In this document: one piece after another, positions 6,562 to 9,265 of the stretch
Layout of the letters: each line of letters opens with the position of its first letter
Numbering within the stretch: position 1 is the first letter of the stretch
From: Acidobacteriota bacterium
Lineage (GTDB): Bacteria; Acidobacteriota; Terriglobia; UBA7540
Length of the DNA stretch: 9,265 bases
Direction: 5' to 3'
Assembly (NCBI GenBank): GCA_021828225.1
Contig: JAKASH010000080.1
Span: 1-9,265 of the forward strand
Notes under the pieces: model-generated
What the model saw: the letters and a program-made list of their open reading frames with translations, nothing else
Told to the model about the DNA's origin: nothing
The model's database searches: none
Position numbers and translations under genes: made by a program

Positions 6562-8013
6562 TTATGGGGCTGAAGAACGAACCAGCCGCTCGGCCCACCG
6601 GGCGACGTCGGCTGGCGTAACTTCGGCATTCCCGCTCTCCAGGGACGCAAACTGAATGGCGAGATTGCCGATTGTGGAACTTTCTACGGGCCCGTGTTTA
6701 ACCTCGAGGCCTGTATGCTGTGCGATGAGGCGATTGACGTACTCATTCTGGCTGCCGCCGCCCACCATGTAAAGGCGGTGAAATTTGCGGCCCGTCACTT
6801 CCTGGAGCGCTCGCAGAATCTCCGCGTAGCGGGCGGCAAGGCTGGCAAAAATGACGCTGGCCATCCGGGGCGCGTTCGCCGGGTCTTCGGGAAGCGGCGC
6901 GTGACCGGCTTTTTCAAGCTCGCGGTTGATTCGGGAAGGCATGTGCCCTTGAAGGATGAGGTCCCCGGCGTCAACATTGAAAACTGTTTCGGGAACAGGA
7001 AGCCGCTCGCATTCGGCGATCAGTTCAGTTACCGACCAGGAACGGGTTCCAGCCGAGTTCCACTCACGGAGGCACTCCTCAAGCAGCCACATGCCGTTCA
7101 CGTTCTTGAGGAACCGAATCCGGCCTCCGACCCCGCCTTCATTCGTGAAGTTCTCGCGGAGCGCCGCGGCCGACGTGCAAGGCTCGTCCAGCACCGCCCC
7201 GACGAGCGACCACGTCCCGGAGCTGATGAAGGCCCATTCGGTTGTCGCATCCGGAATACCCGCAACTGCTGCCCCCGTGTCGTGGCAGGCAGGGGCAATC
7301 ACTCGCGCCGCCTTGTAGGCAGCGAGAGCGGCAATGTCGCCGCGAAGAGGTCCAAGTTGCGTTCCCGGCGGCACAATAGGCGGAGCAGCAGAGCGGTCGA
7401 GGCCGACCTTCTCAAAGATTTCATCGCACCAGTTCCGGGTCCTCGCGTTGACAAGTTGTGTGTGCGTGCAGTTAGTGTATTCGGCGACAGCGGCCTTCGG
7501 GTCGGACCCGGCGAAGCGGTACAGCAGATATTCGGGAATGTTAAGCCAGCGCGCGCCAGGTTCAAGACCGTCGCGGAGGTCGGCATAAAGCTGGTAGAGA
7601 GTGTTGAATCGCAGGAACTGAATGCCCGTCAGCTCGTAAAGCCGCTCCCGGGCAATCTTCGCCCAGACTTCCGGCATGGCCGTCTCAGTCCTCTGATCGC
7701 GATAGCAGAGCGGGTCAGCAAGCGGCTTGCCGGCCTGATCGAGCCGGACATAATCCACCGCCCAGCCGTCCACGCCGATGGAATCGATGCCCCGCTTCGC
7801 ATCCGTCAGCAGTTTTGAGGCAAGGTCAAGACCTTCATCGGCGCCCTGGCAAAGCTGATCAAGCTGCCACCAGAGGTGGCCCTCGCGCTCAACCGGGCCG
7901 TTCGGATAGCGATGCGCAAGATGCATACTGGCCTGAATTCCGTCCCATTGCGCCAGCGAAACACGGCAACTGCCCGCACCCAGGTCGACAGCAACACATC
8001 GAAGTTTATCCAT
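6562..8013 (-). CDS. rhaB: Rhamnulokinase RhaB (FGGY kinase)
   Basis: A 483-residue cytoplasmic kinase that phosphorylates L-rhamnulose to rhamnulose-1-phosphate with ATP. It tracks E. coli RhaB along its whole length: the N-terminal phosphate-binding AVDLGAGSCRVSLAQ (8-22), DSIGVDGWAVDYV (77-89), GIQFLRFNTLYQL (130-142), the catalytic Asp245 in ACHDTGAAV, SSGTWSLVG (264-272), TNEGGVGGRIRFLKNVNGMWLL (290-311), the adenosine-binding VGGGSQN (417-423) and GPVESSTIGNLAIQF (441-455). No key motif is missing. Lys4-type N-terminal variation aside, length and architecture are ordinary. The ATG at 8013 has AGGGG (8020-8024) 6 nt upstream. It sits 39 nt after the aldolase/dehydrogenase gene and 26 nt before rhaT, consistent with one transcript. 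Confidence 0.96.
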   Translation of the reverse strand: MDKLRCVAVDLGAGSCRVSLAQWDGIQASMHLAHRYPNGPVEREGHLWWQLDQLCQGADEGLDLASKLLTDAKRGIDSIGVDGWAVDYVRLDQAGKPLADPLCYRDQRTETAMPEVWAKIARERLYELTGIQFLRFNTLYQLYADLRDGLEPGARWLNIPEYLLYRFAGSDPKAAVAEYTNCTHTQLVNARTRNWCDEIFEKVGLDRSAAPPIVPPGTQLGPLRGDIAALAAYKAARVIAPACHDTGAAVAGIPDATTEWAFISSGTWSLVGAVLDEPCTSAAALRENFTNEGGVGGRIRFLKNVNGMWLLEECLREWNSAGTRSWSVTELIAECERLPVPETVFNVDAGDLILQGHMPSRINRELEKAGHAPLPEDPANAPRMASVIFASLAARYAEILRALQEVTGRKFHRLYMVGGGSQNEYVNRLIAQHTGLEVKHGPVESSTIGNLAIQFASLESGNAEVTPADVARWAERLVRSSAP

Positions 8014-8052
8014 ACTTGACCCCTGAAGCGGCTCCGCGGGCTTTCCCTGCTC

Positions 8053-9265
8053 TTATCGCAGGAACGCCTCTGTGAGGCCGCCATCCACCGGGAACAGATG
8101 TCCCGTCGTGCAACGGGAACGGTCACTGGCAAGAAACAGGATGGCCTCGGCGCAGTCAACCGGATCGATCGGCTCGTGAGTCAGCGTGCGCTGCGCGTAA
8201 AAATGAGCCAGCTTGCTTCGCAACTCATCGGTGGATGCTTCCGGATTATGTTCGATCTTGTACTTGGCCAGCGAGGCCAGAACCCGGTCGCGCGGGAACA
8301 TGGTCGAACCCTTCACGACCGTCGCCGGGCTGATGCCATTCACCCTGACGATCGGCGCCAGCGAAATGGCGAGTTCGCGCACCAGGTGGCTGAGCGCGGC
8401 CTTACTGACATCGTAGGCTTCGCTGCCATGTTTGGGCACCACCGCATTCGCGGAACTGGTGAGCACGATGCTGCCCGACAGTTTCTGCGCGCTGTAGATT
8501 CTTTCCGCTTCCGAGGCCAGCAGGTGATTCCCTGTCACGTTGATGTCGAGGGTGAGCCTCCATTGATCATCCGTGATCCTGCCGTCAGGCGAAGCCGGGA
8601 AGATTGCGGCGGTGTTCACCAGGATATCGATGCCGCCAAAAGTTTCAACGGCCTTGCGCAGGGCCGCGTGAACGGAGTTCCGGTCCCGGATATCCACCAC
8701 GACCGATGTGGCCGCATCCTTACCTGCGATCTCCGAAACTTCCTCTGCCACCGCCTTCGCCGCTTCAGCGTCAATGTCAACGGCGACGACGTGGGCTCCC
8801 CGCTTTGCCGCCATGATCGCCACTTCGCGGCCGATGCCGTGTCCGGCTCCTACAACGAAGGCCACTTTGCGGCTCAGTTCCTGCTCGGGAGGCTGGCGGC
8901 GGAGTTTGGCTTCTTCGAGCGCCCAATACTCGATTCCGAAAGCTTCCTTCAGCGGCAAGGCCACGTAGTTGTGGTAAACCTCGAACGCTTCGGTGGACGC
9001 GGCACGCCCGGCATGCGGCAAAGGTTTCGGCGGAGGCCCGCTTTCAAGAGCCGTAGCGCCCTCCATCACGTGGATGGCGTTCACATAAAACTCTCCGGTC
9101 AGCCGCGCTTCCTTCTTGCTCTTGCCGAAGCTGAACATCCCGACGCCCGGAACCAGCACCACGGTGGGATTAGGATTCCGCATCGCCGGCGATTCCGGCT
9201 TGGCAAAGCTGCGATAGTACTCTTCGTACTCCTTCCGATAGCCGGCCAGGGCCTTGTCCAGGAGA
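8053..9265 (-). CDS. rhaEW: Bifunctional rhamnulose-1-phosphate aldolase / L-lactaldehyde dehydrogenase (SDR), 5' end outside window
   Basis: The frame stays open to the window edge, so 403 C-terminal residues of a protein usually near 690-700 aa are visible. The family (RhaEW, YuxG-like; often labelled rhaD) joins a class II aldolase domain, which splits rhamnulose-1-phosphate into DHAP and L-lactaldehyde, to a short-chain dehydrogenase that oxidises the aldehyde. Visible residues up to about 130 are the end of the aldolase part and linker (PTVVLVPGVGMFSFGKSKKE, then FEVYHNYVALPLKEAFGIEYWALEEAK-type region). The dehydrogenase shows the NAD-binding GAGHGIG (139-145), VDI near 163-165, the VNTAAIF segment where NNAG is usual (216-222), catalytic Ser near 270 (LTSSAN), YDVSK (Tyr284, Lys288) and the C-terminal PVDGG. 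The catalytic Ser-Tyr-Lys set is intact. It is the first visible gene of the rhamnose cluster. Confidence 0.92.
   Translation of the reverse strand, partial: LLDKALAGYRKEYEEYYRSFAKPESPAMRNPNPTVVLVPGVGMFSFGKSKKEARLTGEFYVNAIHVMEGATALESGPPPKPLPHAGRAASTEAFEVYHNYVALPLKEAFGIEYWALEEAKLRRQPPEQELSRKVAFVVGAGHGIGREVAIMAAKRGAHVVAVDIDAEAAKAVAEEVSEIAGKDAATSVVVDIRDRNSVHAALRKAVETFGGIDILVNTAAIFPASPDGRITDDQWRLTLDINVTGNHLLASEAERIYSAQKLSGSIVLTSSANAVVPKHGSEAYDVSKAALSHLVRELAISLAPIVRVNGISPATVVKGSTMFPRDRVLASLAKYKIEHNPEASTDELRSKLAHFYAQRTLTHEPIDPVDCAEAILFLASDRSRCTTGHLFPVDGGLTEAFLR

Noticed and set aside
6536..6598. Alternative GTG start for rhaT adding 21 residues
   Set aside because: It would overlap the rhaB end, adds a polar/proline stretch absent from E. 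coli RhaT, and the ATG at 6535 aligns with the known N-terminus.
6694..7818. 374-residue plus-strand open frame
   Set aside because: It lies entirely antisense to rhaB, which matches its family over the full length. Long antisense frames are common in GC-rich genes.
1..9265. CRISPR arrays, tRNA/rRNA genes, insertion sequences
   Set aside because: I saw no regularly spaced repeats, no tRNA-like or rRNA sequence, and no transposase or terminal repeat pair.

Overview
The window looks like part of an L-rhamnose utilisation locus from a GC-rich bacterium. My best guess is an acidobacterium or a similar soil polysaccharide degrader. That guess rests on gene content (a very long Tat-exported GH106 rhamnosidase, a RhaT-type symporter, a fused aldolase/dehydrogenase) and on CRP/FNR-like palindromes. 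No rRNA or other marker gene is present to settle it.

Bases 9265 to 1288 hold four genes, all on the minus strand and tightly ordered. In transcription order they are: a bifunctional rhamnulose-1-phosphate aldolase/lactaldehyde dehydrogenase (5' part beyond the window), rhamnulokinase RhaB (39-nt gap), the RhaT rhamnose/H+ symporter (26-nt gap) and, after a 190-nt gap, a Tat-targeted multidomain alpha-L-rhamnosidase of family GH106. The logic is outside-in. The exported hydrolase frees L-rhamnose from plant or microbial polysaccharide or glycoside. RhaT imports it, an isomerase not seen here (RhaA or RhaI, perhaps further upstream) makes rhamnulose, RhaB phosphorylates it, and the fused enzyme cleaves the product to DHAP and lactaldehyde and oxidises the aldehyde. 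No transcriptional regulator of the pathway lies in the window.

Bases 1287 to 1 hold no large gene. They contain two small minus-strand genes encoding single-span membrane microproteins (83 and 61 aa) that are clearly paralogous: a shared GxxxG transmembrane segment followed by a conserved L-R-[FL]-Y-[KR]-Q-F-I-E-[KD]-R-L juxtamembrane motif. Each gene has a nearly identical CRP/FNR-like palindrome (GTGA[TC]TTATATCAC) at almost the same distance upstream (about 85 nt from the start codon). I regard this tandem 'palindrome plus microprotein' module as the least explained and most interesting part of the window. Two strong stem-loops (611-640 and 1168-1213) lie downstream of the second microprotein gene and of the rhamnosidase gene; neither has a U-tract.
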